Assembly (NCBI GenBank): GCA_040880125.1
Contig: JBBDJB010000003.1
Span: 146,610-210,609, forward strand
Direction: 5' to 3'
Source of the DNA: JBBDJB01 sp040880125
Lineage (GTDB): Bacteria > Planctomycetota > Planctomycetia > Pirellulales > JBBDJB01
DNA: 64,000 bases
The notes below the pieces were generated by a model. The model saw nothing but the letters and a program-made list of their open reading frames with translations, was not told the origin of the DNA and ran no database searches. Position 1 is the first letter of the stretch. Each line of letters starts with the position of its first letter. Below are positions 24,990 through 34,865 of this stretch, piece by piece. Position numbers and translations under genes: made by a program.

Positions 24990-27884
24990 ATGACGAAGCC
25001 GTTTTTTGCCCGCCGCTACTTGGTCATCTTTTTGGTGATCGCGTTCCTGACGCCGTTTATCGGCCGCGGCGCGCGCATGGCGATCCAGTCGAACACGAAC
25101 AACGTCAAGGACTGGCTCCCCCCGGCCTATGAGGAGTCGGCCGATCTGGCGTGGTTTCAAGAGCACTTCCCGGGCGAGCAGTTCGCCGTGGTGACATGGG
25201 AAGGTTGCACGCTGGGTAACACCGACAAGCTCAACCTGCTGGCTCAGAAACTCGTCCCGGACAAGGCGGGCAAGTCGGACGGCGTTCGCTACTTCAATAG
25301 CGCGATGACCGGGCCAAGCAAGCTGCAGGAACTGACCAGCCCGCCGCTGAGCCTGTCGCGCGAAGATGCGCTCAGCCGCCTGGAAGGTTCTCTCGTAGGG
25401 CCTCCTGTCGAGGGTGGTGACGAACAGTCACGCACCACTTGCCTGGTGGTGACGCTCTCGCAGCAAGCTCTACGCAGCAACCGCTCCATGCGGGCTGCCA
25501 TTGAGACTATCCAGCACGTGGCGGTTGAGGAGTGCTCCGTCCCGAAGTCAGAATTGCGAATGGGCGGACCACCGGTGGACAATGTCGCGATCGACGTCGA
25601 GGGCGAGCGCACGCTGTTCCGGCTCGCGGGGCTTTCTGGGGTCGTAGGCCTGCTCCTCTCCTATTGGTGTCTCCGCAGCATACGGCTGAGCCTGATCGTC
25701 TTCGCCGTCGGCGTGCTGAGTGCCGGCCTGAGCCTGGCGCTGGTGTACTACTCCGGCCTGATCGAAACGACGATCAAGGGCACCCGAGTGCCCGATTTCA
25801 GCACGGTAGATGCCGTACTGATGTCGATGCCGGCGGTGGTGTACGTGCTGGGTATTTCGGGCGCAATTCACATCGTCAACTACTATCGCGACGCGCGCCG
25901 CGAGGGCGGCCACATGGGCGCGGCCGAAGCGGCTCTATCGCACGGATGGATCCCCTGTACGCTGGCCGCTCTGACGACCGCCATGGGGCTGGCATCGCTG
26001 TACATCAGTGATATCACGCCGATTAAAAAATTTGGCGTCTTCTCGGCCATCGGCGTGCTCGGCACGCTGGCGATCTTGTTCACGCTACTTCCCGCCTCGC
26101 TCTACCGGTTCCTCATCAACGGCGACGGCCGACGGCCGCGGAATGAGAAATCTCGCTTGGCCCCGCTGCGTGCGAGCGTCGGCCGGGGAATGCGGCGAGT
26201 CGGATATTGGATTGTCACGAAGAATGGCTGGGTCACCGCCGGATGCATTCTGCTGATGGTGGTGGTGGGACTGGGGCTGCCTAGGATTCAAACCTCGATT
26301 CAGCTCCTGAAACTCTTCGATGAAGACACCGACATCATCCATGACTACCAGTGGCTGGAGACCCACCTAGGCAATCTCGTTCCCATGGAAGTTGTCGTCG
26401 CGGTGGCTCCTTCTGCGCAGCGCTCCGGCGAGCAGCAGGCCGAGGTGGTCGGCGAGCCTTACCGCATGAACACGCTGGAACGCGTGGAAATGGTGCGCCA
26501 GCTCCAGCAGCGGATTGAGCTTTTGCCGGACGTAGGCAAGGCCCTGTCAGTCGCGACATTCACACCCGAGCCGCCCGAGCCGGAAGAGAACGTCCTCCGC
26601 CATTTGGTCCCGGCCGATCCACGCTGGGTGCTCAACAGCGCGCTCGAAGAGCACCGCGATCAACTCATGGCCGAGGATTACCTCCGCCTCGAGGCCGCGA
26701 ACCGCAAGGGCGAGCCGATCGAGACTCCGCCCGAGATGCGGCGTGAACTATGGCGGATCAGTGCCCGTGTGGCGGCGCTGAACGACGTTGACTATGGAGT
26801 CTTCGACCAATCGATCAAGGACATGGCCGAGCCCGTGCTGGAGGCCTATCGCGAGCGGAACGAGATTCTGCAAGAGTTTCATGCCAAAGATACTTTGCTG
26901 CGCGGCAGCCGGTTGTACGTCTTTTTCACAGGTTCTGTCGAAGCGGCGGAGCCTCAACCGGGCAGCCGCGAGGCGCTGTTGGGCGATCTATTGAGACAGG
27001 CAGGTGCCAGAATCGCGTACTTCAATCTGGCCCGGCTTTCCGCGGCCAGTGCGACGGCCGATCAGACGCAGGCCGCTTTCGACGAAGTGCTGCGACAGTA
27101 CGACGCCGCCGTGATTGCATCGGGCGACAGCCAGGCGCGTCCCGAGCGACTGGCGGCTGCGGCCCCGTTGGTGGTCGATCTGCGTGGCCCGTCGCCGGCA
27201 GCCGTTAGCCAGGCCGACGGGCCCACGCTCAATGCCGTTTACACCGGCGTCATTCCGCTGGTTTACAAGACGCAGCGGCAGTTGATGATTAGCCTCCGCG
27301 AGAGTATCGGCTGGGCCACCGGCTTGATTGCCATTGTAATGATTCTCGTGTGGCGCAGCCCGTCCGGCGGCCTAGTGTCGATGATCCCGAATATCTTTCC
27401 CGTGGTGATGGTCTTCGGAGCGATGGGCTGGCTCGGCATCAAGGTCGACATCGGAACCATGATGACGGCCAGCGTTGCGCTGGGCGTCGCCGTCGACGAC
27501 ACGGTTCACATGTTGACGTGGTTCCGCCGGGGCATCATGTCCGGGCTGACCCGCAAGGCCGCTACCATACAGGCATACGAGCGCTGTGCCAGCGCGATGC
27601 TGCAAACGACTATCATCGGCGGGCTCGGACTGGCGGTGTTTGCCTTCAGCACGTTCACGCCCACGCAGCAGTTCGGCTATTTGATGGTCACGCTGCTCGG
27701 CGCTGCCCTGGTCGGCGATCTGGTGTTATTGCCGTCGCTGCTCTCCAGCCCGCTGGGCGAGGTCTTTGCGGCGGGGCTCCGCAAGCGGGGCGTCAAGAAG
27801 GGCCAGCCACCCCGGCGGCGCCAAACCGGGCCACCGCCGGCCCACATCCGCCGCGACTCGTCACACCATTCGGTGCGCACGTAA
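24990..27884 (+). CDS. RND/MMPL superfamily exporter
   Basis: A 964-residue inner-membrane protein with the twelve-span RND plan. TM1 is at the N-terminus (YLVIFLVIAFLTPFIGRG), followed by a periplasmic domain. TM2-6 cover about residues 210-375, with IVFAVGVLSAGLSLALVYYS and the sterol-sensing-like SMPAVVYVLGISGAIHIVNYY. TM7 is near 412 (AGCILLMVVVGLGLP), then the second periplasmic domain. TM8-12 occupy about 765-930, with TASVALGVAVDDTVHMLTWFRR carrying the paired Asp residues typical of proton coupling. The C-terminus is basic. No membrane-fusion protein gene is adjacent. Hydrophobic or lipid substrates are typical for this subgroup; the cargo here is unknown. Confidence 0.93.
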   Translation: MTKPFFARRYLVIFLVIAFLTPFIGRGARMAIQSNTNNVKDWLPPAYEESADLAWFQEHFPGEQFAVVTWEGCTLGNTDKLNLLAQKLVPDKAGKSDGVRYFNSAMTGPSKLQELTSPPLSLSREDALSRLEGSLVGPPVEGGDEQSRTTCLVVTLSQQALRSNRSMRAAIETIQHVAVEECSVPKSELRMGGPPVDNVAIDVEGERTLFRLAGLSGVVGLLLSYWCLRSIRLSLIVFAVGVLSAGLSLALVYYSGLIETTIKGTRVPDFSTVDAVLMSMPAVVYVLGISGAIHIVNYYRDARREGGHMGAAEAALSHGWIPCTLAALTTAMGLASLYISDITPIKKFGVFSAIGVLGTLAILFTLLPASLYRFLINGDGRRPRNEKSRLAPLRASVGRGMRRVGYWIVTKNGWVTAGCILLMVVVGLGLPRIQTSIQLLKLFDEDTDIIHDYQWLETHLGNLVPMEVVVAVAPSAQRSGEQQAEVVGEPYRMNTLERVEMVRQLQQRIELLPDVGKALSVATFTPEPPEPEENVLRHLVPADPRWVLNSALEEHRDQLMAEDYLRLEAANRKGEPIETPPEMRRELWRISARVAALNDVDYGVFDQSIKDMAEPVLEAYRERNEILQEFHAKDTLLRGSRLYVFFTGSVEAAEPQPGSREALLGDLLRQAGARIAYFNLARLSAASATADQTQAAFDEVLRQYDAAVIASGDSQARPERLAAAAPLVVDLRGPSPAAVSQADGPTLNAVYTGVIPLVYKTQRQLMISLRESIGWATGLIAIVMILVWRSPSGGLVSMIPNIFPVVMVFGAMGWLGIKVDIGTMMTASVALGVAVDDTVHMLTWFRRGIMSGLTRKAATIQAYERCASAMLQTTIIGGLGLAVFAFSTFTPTQQFGYLMVTLLGAALVGDLVLLPSLLSSPLGEVFAAGLRKRGVKKGQPPRRRQTGPPPAHIRRDSSHHSVRT

Positions 27885-27913
27885 GATTCTGGCACCTACA
27901 GTGCGTGGAGCGA

Positions 27914-29173
27914 CTATTCGGGCGCAGCGATCACCATCGCCACCGCCTGCCCCGTGTGCGCCTGATTGAGCAGTAGCGCCGTGGGGTGATCGCTCTTGCA
28001 CGGCGCGGTGTTCACCACGCGCACAGGACACTCCGGATCCGGCGTCCGGTAGTTCAGCGTGGGCGGCACTTCGCCGGACTCGAGCGCCAGGAGACTTGCC
28101 ACCAACTCCACCGCGCCGGCGCCCGCACCTAAATTGCCGAAGTAGCTCTTGGGGGCGGTCACCGGCACATCGCCCAGCACATCGTGAATCGCCTGGGCTT
28201 CGACGGCATCGGCCACTACCGTCCCCAATCCGTTGGCGTTCACGTGGCCGATTCGCCCGGGCGACACCCCGGCCGCCCTCAGCGCTGCGGTGATCGAGTT
28301 GCGGATGGCGGCGCCTGGCGCGGCCAGTCCGTTGTGATGGGGCTGGAAGCTGTTCGCGTAGCTGAGCACTCGGGCGACCGCCTTTGCCCCACGACGCCGG
28401 GCATGCTGAGCCGATTCGAGCACGAAGGCAGCGGCGCCTTCGCCCATGACCAGCCCGCTGCGAGCGGCGTCAAACGGTCGGCAGGCTTCCGCCGGATCGC
28501 CCTCGTGACGTGACAAATCGCGAGCTCCACGCACGGTGTAGCACGTGGGGTGCAGCCGACAGCCCACACCTCCCACGATCATCACGTCGGCCTGGCCGCG
28601 TTCGATCACGCGCATTCCTTCCGAGATGGCAAGTAGGCTGGAGACCTCGCCGAGCGTTATCGAGTTCGTCGGGCCGCGGGCGTCATGCGCGATGCCGATA
28701 TGGCAGGCGGGCATGTTCGGAAGGTACTTCAGCAGCCAGAGCGGAAACATCTCGGAGAATGCTACGCTGCCCCATCGGGAGAAGTCAAACTGGTCATTCA
28801 CCATGCATTGCCGAAAGGCGCCCACGATTTCGGCCGGGTCGCAATAGATCATGTCGGATCCGAAGACGACGCCCACCCGTTCCGGGTCGTGATTGTCCGG
28901 TTGTAGCCCGGCGTCCGCGCACGCCTGGTCCGCTGCACAGTAGGCGAACTGGACGTCGCGCGACATGACCTTCAAGCTCTTGCGCGGCTTGACGTATTGC
29001 TTCGGGTCGAAGTCGCTGACCTCCCCGCCGCAGGTGACCGGCAGCGATCGACCGGTATATTGTTGCAGCAGGCGTACGCCACTGCGGCCTTCGCACAGCG
29101 AAGCCTGGAATTGCACTTTTCCCAGGCCGATGGGGCTGACCACGCCGACTCCGGTGATGACGATGTCGCGCAC
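27914..29173 (-). CDS. Ketosynthase-fold protein lacking the catalytic triad
   Basis: About 419 residues from a GTG at 29173 (AGGA about 9 bp upstream; a TTG at 29194 also possible). It has the thiolase fold of FabF-like condensing enzymes: DIVITGVGVVSPIGLG, RVGVVFGSDMIY, GPTNSITLGEVSSLLAISEG, VMIVGGVGCRLHP and KSYFGNLGAGAGAVELVASL. The nucleophilic Cys of the normal TACxSG motif is Glu (about residue 176). The first His of the NAHGTGT motif is Asn (VNANGLGT, about 314), and the second His of the GHLxGAAG motif is Asn (GNLGAGAG, about 347). The Lys before it is retained. It cannot condense by the usual mechanism; a chain-length-factor-like or structural role is inferred. No ACP gene is adjacent. 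Confidence 0.85.
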   Translation of the reverse strand: MRDIVITGVGVVSPIGLGKVQFQASLCEGRSGVRLLQQYTGRSLPVTCGGEVSDFDPKQYVKPRKSLKVMSRDVQFAYCAADQACADAGLQPDNHDPERVGVVFGSDMIYCDPAEIVGAFRQCMVNDQFDFSRWGSVAFSEMFPLWLLKYLPNMPACHIGIAHDARGPTNSITLGEVSSLLAISEGMRVIERGQADVMIVGGVGCRLHPTCYTVRGARDLSRHEGDPAEACRPFDAARSGLVMGEGAAAFVLESAQHARRRGAKAVARVLSYANSFQPHHNGLAAPGAAIRNSITAALRAAGVSPGRIGHVNANGLGTVVADAVEAQAIHDVLGDVPVTAPKSYFGNLGAGAGAVELVASLLALESGEVPPTLNYRTPDPECPVRVVNTAPCKSDHPTALLLNQAHTGQAVAMVIAAPE

Positions 29174-29567
29174 GAGGAGTACATCCTGCAACAAATCAAA
29201 TAGTCACCGGTGCCGCCAAGCCGGCCGCTTGGTTTACCGCCACGGCTCCCCGACCCAGCCCGGCGCAGTCGCAAAGTGCAAAGCAATTCGGTGGCAGCCG
29301 CGGAGGAAACTTCAATTACGCCCGACTACACCGGACATGAAAGCACGGGCGCGAGTGAGGCTTGCGGTGCGGTGAATCGGCCGGCGAACGCCGTCTCCGC
29401 TTGCGAAATCCCCGGGGCCGGCCGATCTGCGGCCAGTTCGATTGTAGTCCGGCATAATTGAGCCAACAAGCGGCCGTGCGACCGGGCAGCTTGATCTCCG
29501 CAAGGCCGTGGCCGGGGCCGATTGCACGACGAGAAGATAGGTGCGGACCTCCGCGATCACGCCGCGC
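29174..29567. other. Intergenic region with a 10 bp inverted repeat
   Basis: About 390 bp between two minus-strand genes. The only structure seen is a perfect inverted repeat: ATCGGCCGGC (29376-29385) and GCCGGCCGAT (29417-29426), 31 bp apart. It could end transcription of the upstream gene, but no T-tract follows. Confidence 0.4.
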
Positions 29568-30761
29568 TCAGTTTGGCAGCTTGTCGCCCTCGCCCAGGGC
29601 GGTCTCGGCGGCCGTCGCCCCTGCAGCATCTTCCTGGCCAGGCGCGAAGTCATAGAGGCGATACGTCTTGGTGAGCTTCGCGCCCCCCTTCTTCAAGCTG
29701 CCGTAGGAGAGCGTGTTGCTTTCCAAGACCCATGAGAACTCGGCCTCCTCAATCCCCCAGTTCAGAATATTGGGAACCAGGCCGCTCAGCAAAACCAAGC
29801 CCACGCCCCATCGCTGATACTCCGGCAGCACATTCGTGCTGATGACGCGAATCCGCTTGATCTCCTGCCGGTTTCTCAACAGGCGAAGAAAACCCAGCGG
29901 CAGCAGTCTTCCGTTGATCTTTTTGATCCGCGGATTATAGTCCAACAGCCCGAAAACTACGCCGACAGTGCGGCCTTCGACCTCCGCGAAATACGTCAAC
30001 TCCGGCACGATCAAGTGCCGCAAGGTGCCGGCGAGCTGGCGCATCTCGTTCTTCGAAAGCGGCACAAATCCCCACGTCGCCACCAGCGAGCGGTTGTAGA
30101 CGTCGAGAAACCGCTCCACGTCCTGGCGGAAGTGACGCTTGTTCAGCGCCCGCAGCGTGATATTGAAACGCCTCTTCGCTTCATCCGTGACGTAGCTGAG
30201 CTTCTCGTCGATCAACGAGAGCATGTCGACGTGCCCCCAGAAGGCATACATGTCCTGCACCTTCTGAAAGCCGTAGTCCTCGATCAGTCGCGGATAGTAG
30301 GGTGGATTGTATGTCATCATGAAAAACGGAGGCGAATCAAAGCCATCGATCAACAGCCCACACTCGTAGTTGAGCGATGGATTGGCTGGGCCGCGTACCG
30401 CGTGGATGTCGCGCTCGGCCAGCCAGGCACGTGCGGCATCGAGCAATGAACTGGCGACCTCGTGCGAATCAATACTTTCAAAGAAACCGAAGAAGCCACG
30501 CTGCTCGCGGTGGTAACGGTTATGCGCGTGGTTAAGAATGGCCGCGACGCGCCCGCAGGGCTGGCCGTCGCGCAGCGCGAGGAACGTCTGGATTTCGGCG
30601 TCGTCGTAGAACGCTTGGCGGCGGTAGTTCACCATCTCCCGCTGGTGAGTCCGCAGAGGAGGAATCCAATTCGGATCGTCCCGGTATATCTGCCACGGCA
30701 ATTCGAGGAACTGCTTACGCTGCGCAAGCGTGGTGACCGGAATAACGACCAATCGCGACAT
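29568..30761 (-). CDS. GNAT-superfamily acyltransferase-like protein (YghO-like)
   Basis: A 397-residue cytosolic protein. It opens with VVIPVTTLAQRKQFLELPWQ, and the characteristic WIPPLRTHQ segment follows. RGPANPSLNYECGLLIDGFD and FMMTYNPPYYPRLIEDYGF are typical of the YghO-like family of duplicated GNAT folds. The second half contains a GNAT-like core (VVFGLLDYNPRIKKINGR, ISTNVLPEYQRWGVGLVLL), where QRWGVG corresponds to the acetyl-CoA pyrophosphate loop. Substrate unknown. Same strand as the flanking genes, but separated by about 390 bp and 195 bp. Confidence 0.8.
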   Translation of the reverse strand: MSRLVVIPVTTLAQRKQFLELPWQIYRDDPNWIPPLRTHQREMVNYRRQAFYDDAEIQTFLALRDGQPCGRVAAILNHAHNRYHREQRGFFGFFESIDSHEVASSLLDAARAWLAERDIHAVRGPANPSLNYECGLLIDGFDSPPFFMMTYNPPYYPRLIEDYGFQKVQDMYAFWGHVDMLSLIDEKLSYVTDEAKRRFNITLRALNKRHFRQDVERFLDVYNRSLVATWGFVPLSKNEMRQLAGTLRHLIVPELTYFAEVEGRTVGVVFGLLDYNPRIKKINGRLLPLGFLRLLRNRQEIKRIRVISTNVLPEYQRWGVGLVLLSGLVPNILNWGIEEAEFSWVLESNTLSYGSLKKGGAKLTKTYRLYDFAPGQEDAAGATAAETALGEGDKLPN

Positions 30762-30956
30762 GGTGAAATGCAGGGGACAAATCGAACGTGGGAGAATCCC
30801 TCACCATAGCCTGCCGTGGCGAGCCGGGTCAAGCGCGCGACGACCGCCCAAAGGAGCACGTGCGGCAGCCATAGCGATAAGGATTGCCGCTCGATCCGCA
30901 GGAACTCATCGACGCTCCGAGGTCCGACCGCCGGAGAGTTCTGCAAGCCGTGAAGA

Positions 30957-31655
30957 TTACGGATTCTCGGCCTGCCCCTCGCGCGGCAGTTCCCGGAGGT
31001 AGATGTTCTTGAACCACAGATTGTTGCCGTGGTTTTGCAGTTCGATCTGGCCGGTCGGGAAGATCGGCTTGTCTCGCTCCCAGTAGTTTTCCATCACGAC
31101 ATTGTCGACGACCACCTTGTCATTGAGCTTGACGGTGACGCGGTCGCCGACCATCCGGATGAAAAAAGTGTTCCACTCGCCGATCGGCTTATCGGCAATT
31201 TCCGTCGGCTTGCTGGGATGCTTCTGGTTATTGAACAGCCCGCCGGAGCCGACCTGCTCGCGGTTGGGGTCCCAAATCTGCACCTGCGGCGAGCCCCTCA
31301 GATAGACGCCGCTGTCGCCGTTGGGCAGGATCTTCCAGTCGACGTACAGCTCAAAGTCGCCGTAATCCTTCCCCGTACACAGGCTATCGCCGGCGCCGTC
31401 AAATTCCAGCGCGCCGTCGACCACCTTCCAATGCGCATGCATTCGCTCGTCGGCCTTCCGCTGCGCTTCGGTCAATTCCTCGGGCGACATCTTCGCCCGC
31501 TGCGGCGGCGAGGCGACCAGGCCCTTCCAGCCGTCGAGGTCTTTGCCGTTAAACAGCGCCACGAACCCCTCGGGCGGCACGTTGTCTTCCGCCCTCAGCG
31601 CCGGCACCGGCGCGATGGTAGCAACCAGCAAAAATAGACAGAGGCTATATCTCAT
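30957..31655 (-). CDS. Secreted DUF1080 (3-keto-disaccharide hydrolase-like) protein
   Basis: A 232-residue protein with a signal peptide (YSLCLFLLVATIAPVPA) and one DUF1080 domain: FVALFNGKDLDGWKGL, a charged insertion, HWKVVDGALEFDGAGDSLCT, FELYVDWKILPNGDSGVYLR, GEWNTFFIRMVGDRVTVKLN and PTGQIELQNHGNNLWFKNIYL. GGGGAG lies 7 bp before the ATG. The GSPQVQIWDP segment marks the canonical subgroup related to characterised 3-keto-glucoside hydrolases. It is the second gene after the DUF6807 protein on the minus strand (47 bp apart), a pairing that suggests joint work on a sugar derivative. Confidence 0.93.
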   Translation of the reverse strand: MRYSLCLFLLVATIAPVPALRAEDNVPPEGFVALFNGKDLDGWKGLVASPPQRAKMSPEELTEAQRKADERMHAHWKVVDGALEFDGAGDSLCTGKDYGDFELYVDWKILPNGDSGVYLRGSPQVQIWDPNREQVGSGGLFNNQKHPSKPTEIADKPIGEWNTFFIRMVGDRVTVKLNDKVVVDNVVMENYWERDKPIFPTGQIELQNHGNNLWFKNIYLRELPREGQAENP

Positions 31656-31702
31656 GGCTCGTCTCCCCGTGAAGTGTTCGTCGCAAAACCGTTTAGTTCG
31701 TT

Positions 31703-33004
31703 CTACTCCACCACGCGGACCTGCACCGCCGGCGGATCGACAAAGTCAACATAGCGAAATGCGGCCTCCTCGGCGGTCGTCTCTCCCTCGGTCAGCCACA
31801 GCCGGTAGCGGACATCCAACTGGCCATCGGGCGGCAAGTCGTATTCGAAATAGGTGCCAAACCGCCCGTAGTCGCGCTCGCTGGAGCGGGCCTCCTTGGG
31901 ATTCTCCGGCCGATCGAGATAAGTCGCCGTATAGCGGGTGTCGCCTAGCACAAAGTTCATCGCATTCCAGGGCCGGTTGGTCGACTCGCGACCGACGGGC
32001 GTATCGCGGTTGTCCGGGCTCCAGTTTCGGGTTTCTGCCTTGCGTCCGGTGCCGTCGATGCGAACGTAGTAAGTCTCGTCCTTCGTTCGCTCGGCAACTT
32101 CATTGGCGGCGCGGAAGTGGAATCCGGCGTGCTGCGGGTCGCCGTCGAGCCGGATGGGCTCGCCCGTGCTGCGCAGTCGCGAGGCAAACTCTACGACGTG
32201 AGCGCCGGGAAGGCGGTACACCGCCAGCTCCCGCTGTTCCTCGGCAAAGATCTCTTTGCCGACGCCGTGCCAGTCGATCGCGACACGATGCCGCCCCAGG
32301 ACAGGGCCTGCCTCGCTGGACAGGAACTTGTCGTGCGCCTGGTGAGTGTCGCCCGTGCAGTGCCAGATGTCGGCCCGCTTGCCATCGCCGTAAGTCACAC
32401 GGTTAAAGCCGTAGAACAGACCGCGGTGGTGCGTGTACAGGCCGCCGGGGCCCTTGGTGACCAGCCGCGAGCCGTCGGGACTGTAGAGATGGTGAAAGAC
32501 CTTGTACGACTGCTCGCGGGTCATCGGCGACGACTCGTCCAGCGCCCGGTACATGTAACGCAGCACCGGCTGGCCGTCGAAGAACAAGTCGGCATATTCT
32601 CCCGGCGAGTTGTGCCAGGTGAAGCTGGGCGAGGCCGGCGAGTCGCCTCCGATCTTCGCCGTGAAACGGGCCTCCTGGCCGGCCGCCAGCTTGGGAAGCA
32701 CAAAGTGAATCTCTCGCGCGGCGGCTCCGTCACCATCTGTCTGAGCATCGTTCAACAATCCCGGCGCGGTAAGCTGAGCGGCGATCTTGCTGCCATCTGG
32801 GCCGGTCAATTCGGCCGCTTGAACGTCCGCCAGCTCGCGGGGGACTTGGACATCCACTCGTACCGGGGCGTCACGGCGGTCATGCTCGCCCGCCTGCACG
32901 GTTAGCTCCAGTTGAACTTTCTCAGCCGCCGCGGCCACGCCAGCGAACAGCAGCAGCGCACCGGCTGCCGTCGCGGCCGTTAGGTGTGTTTTTGGCAATC
33001 CCAC
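31703..33004 (-). CDS. DUF6807 (PmoA-like) secreted protein
   Basis: A 433-residue exported protein: signal peptide LTAATAAGALLLFAGVAAAA, an N-terminal beta domain and the conserved C-terminal block of DUF6807, annotated elsewhere as PmoA family. Hallmarks are VLRYMYRALDES, VFHHLYSPDGSRLVTKGP, YTHHRGLFYGFNRVTYGDG, DIWHCTGDTHQAHDKF and AMNFVLGDTRYTATYLDRP. The clustered His residues (FHHLY, THHRG, WHC) could bind metal or sugar. Despite the name, no link to methane monooxygenase is implied. It is the first gene of a pair with the DUF1080 protein. Confidence 0.88.
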   Translation of the reverse strand: MGLPKTHLTAATAAGALLLFAGVAAAAEKVQLELTVQAGEHDRRDAPVRVDVQVPRELADVQAAELTGPDGSKIAAQLTAPGLLNDAQTDGDGAAAREIHFVLPKLAAGQEARFTAKIGGDSPASPSFTWHNSPGEYADLFFDGQPVLRYMYRALDESSPMTREQSYKVFHHLYSPDGSRLVTKGPGGLYTHHRGLFYGFNRVTYGDGKRADIWHCTGDTHQAHDKFLSSEAGPVLGRHRVAIDWHGVGKEIFAEEQRELAVYRLPGAHVVEFASRLRSTGEPIRLDGDPQHAGFHFRAANEVAERTKDETYYVRIDGTGRKAETRNWSPDNRDTPVGRESTNRPWNAMNFVLGDTRYTATYLDRPENPKEARSSERDYGRFGTYFEYDLPPDGQLDVRYRLWLTEGETTAEEAAFRYVDFVDPPAVQVRVVE

Positions 33005-33189
33005 AAGGCGTCTCCCGGATGCATTGAACCGAAGGTCCGAATCCGCGCCGCGCTCCGTGAGATTCTAAACGCAGTTGATAGGCGGAGCGCGGAGCCAATT
33101 CGTGGCACGGAGTTCCCCCAGGATACCCTTCCCGCGGGCGACACTCAACCAGATCGCGAAGCCGCTGCCCAGTGACACGCGAAGCGCTC

Positions 33190-34440
33190 CTACCCGGCGG
33201 AGAGTGCGGCCGATACGCTGGCGTCCAGCGTATCGAGGATAGCTCCGGAGGCTACCGCTGGCGCGAAATCGCGATTATCTTCCGACCCCATGTTGCGTGC
33301 GGTACACGCTTCACCGCCGCGCACGAACGGGCTCTCGTCCGCCGGACGATCGCCGAAGCTGATGCCCAGCGCCCGGGCGGCCTGGACCGCGGAACCACTG
33401 GGATCGACGCGCGAGAGTCGATGCACCGCGCTGGCGATCGGCACGCTTTCGATGTGCGGCGGCCGATAGCAGATCATCTGCCCGAAGTTCTCCTCGACGA
33501 TCAGCCGCACCGCATGCGCGCCGAACTGCGTCGCAAGGACTCGGTCGAATGTGGTCGGCGGGCCGCCACGCTGCAAATGCCCCAGCACGGCCGTCCGCAC
33601 CTCCCGGTGCAGCCGGTGTTCCAACTCGGCGGCCACGCATCCGGCGATCCCACCTAGGCGGACCTGCCCTGCCCCGCTTTCGGCACCGCCCGTCACTAGT
33701 TCGCCGCTTGGCAGCACCGCGCCTTCAGCCACTACTACTAGCGTAAATTTTTTGCCTTGGCTTTCGCGATGCAGGACCTTGTGACAGACGTTCTCGAACG
33801 TCCAAGAAATCTCCGGGATGAGAATCACGTCGCCGCCGCCAGCAATGCCTGCGTGCAGCGCGATCCAGCCCGCGTGCCGGCCCATCACTTCCAGAACCAT
33901 GATCCGCTGGTGGCTGGCCGCTGTCGTGTGCAGCCTATCCAAGGCGTCGGTGGCGCAGGCCACTGCGCTGTCGAAGCCGAACGTAAACGCCGTCGCCGAC
34001 AGATCGTTGTCGATCGTCTTGGGAACACCGACCACGGGAATGCCGTGCTCGTGGAACTGCTGGGCGATTGTCAGCGATCCATCTCCGCCCACGCAGATCA
34101 GACCGCAGAGCCCAAGCTGGTCCACAGTGACCTGCACGGCCTCCAACAACTCGTGGTCGAGGGCCACGCGGTCGTCGACGCCCCGGGTGGCAACGAAGCG
34201 CCCCTTGTTGGTGGAGCCCAGTATCGTGCCACCCTGGTGCAGGATGCCGGAGGTGTTTCTTGGGTTGAGCGGGATATAGCTCACCGGCTCAATCAGTCCC
34301 TCGTACCCTCGTTGGAAGCCAACGCAGTCGTAGTGGAGTTGCGACGCCGCCTTAACCACGCCACGGATCACCGCGTTGAGGCCCGGGCAGTCGCCGCCGC
34401 TGGTCAAGATGCCGATCCGCTGTTGCGAAGCTCGGGCCAT
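33190..34440 (-). CDS. 6-phosphofructokinase
   Basis: A 416-residue cytosolic glycolytic enzyme from ATG 34440 (an upstream open extension is Pro/Arg-rich). Motifs: GILTSGGDCPGLNAVIRGVV (nucleotide-binding Gly loop), GFQRGYEGLIE, GTILGSTNKGRF, ICVGGDGSLTIAQQF, GVPKTIDNDLSATAFTFGFD with the catalytic Asp, and LEVMGRHAGWIALHAGIAGG. The Gly in GGDGS is typical of ATP users; PPi-dependent enzymes have Asp there. The length and PKTIDND form match the clade of mixed ATP/PPi enzymes. It phosphorylates fructose-6-phosphate. Monocistronic in appearance. Confidence 0.93.
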   Translation of the reverse strand: MARASQQRIGILTSGGDCPGLNAVIRGVVKAASQLHYDCVGFQRGYEGLIEPVSYIPLNPRNTSGILHQGGTILGSTNKGRFVATRGVDDRVALDHELLEAVQVTVDQLGLCGLICVGGDGSLTIAQQFHEHGIPVVGVPKTIDNDLSATAFTFGFDSAVACATDALDRLHTTAASHQRIMVLEVMGRHAGWIALHAGIAGGGDVILIPEISWTFENVCHKVLHRESQGKKFTLVVVAEGAVLPSGELVTGGAESGAGQVRLGGIAGCVAAELEHRLHREVRTAVLGHLQRGGPPTTFDRVLATQFGAHAVRLIVEENFGQMICYRPPHIESVPIASAVHRLSRVDPSGSAVQAARALGISFGDRPADESPFVRGGEACTARNMGSEDNRDFAPAVASGAILDTLDASVSAALSAG

Positions 34441-34780
34441 GGTGGGAGATTCTCGCTGGGTGGGAAGGGCGGAAGGCACGCGCCGGCGGGGTGGTGGTGA
34501 ACCCGCCGGCCGCACGGAATGTCATGACGGCGGTCGGCCGCCGGACTGGTTTCGCAGGGTTCGTTTTGCACGGGTTCGCCGAAGTGTCGCGCGGACCGGG
34601 GCGCCGGAGCCGCAGCCGAGACTGATCCGGCCTACGCAATTTTAGGTCACAATCGCCGCCAGACGGCCGCGGCCGGCGGCATTTTGAGGGGCATTTCAAC
34701 TGGCTCGGCGGAAAAGCGTCTGACCGCCGGAAAGCCGCATCGGTCCTGGTAAGGCACGGATGAGTTCAAACGCGGACGCC

Positions 34781-34811
34781 CTGTCATGCCGGCTTGATCG
34801 ACGCGTATAAT
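34781..34811 (+). promoter_or_regulatory. Possible promoter for the MFS transporter gene
   Basis: A perfect TATAAT (34806-34811) lies about 55 bp before the ATG at 34866. A weak CTGTCA (34781-34786) sits 19 bp upstream. The rest of the 425 bp spacer (34441-34865) shows nothing else. Confidence 0.35.
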
Positions 34812-34865
34812 CTGATTTCCGTCCGGGGCCCGGCTCGCTCCGGCCCCTCGATCGCTAACGCACCC

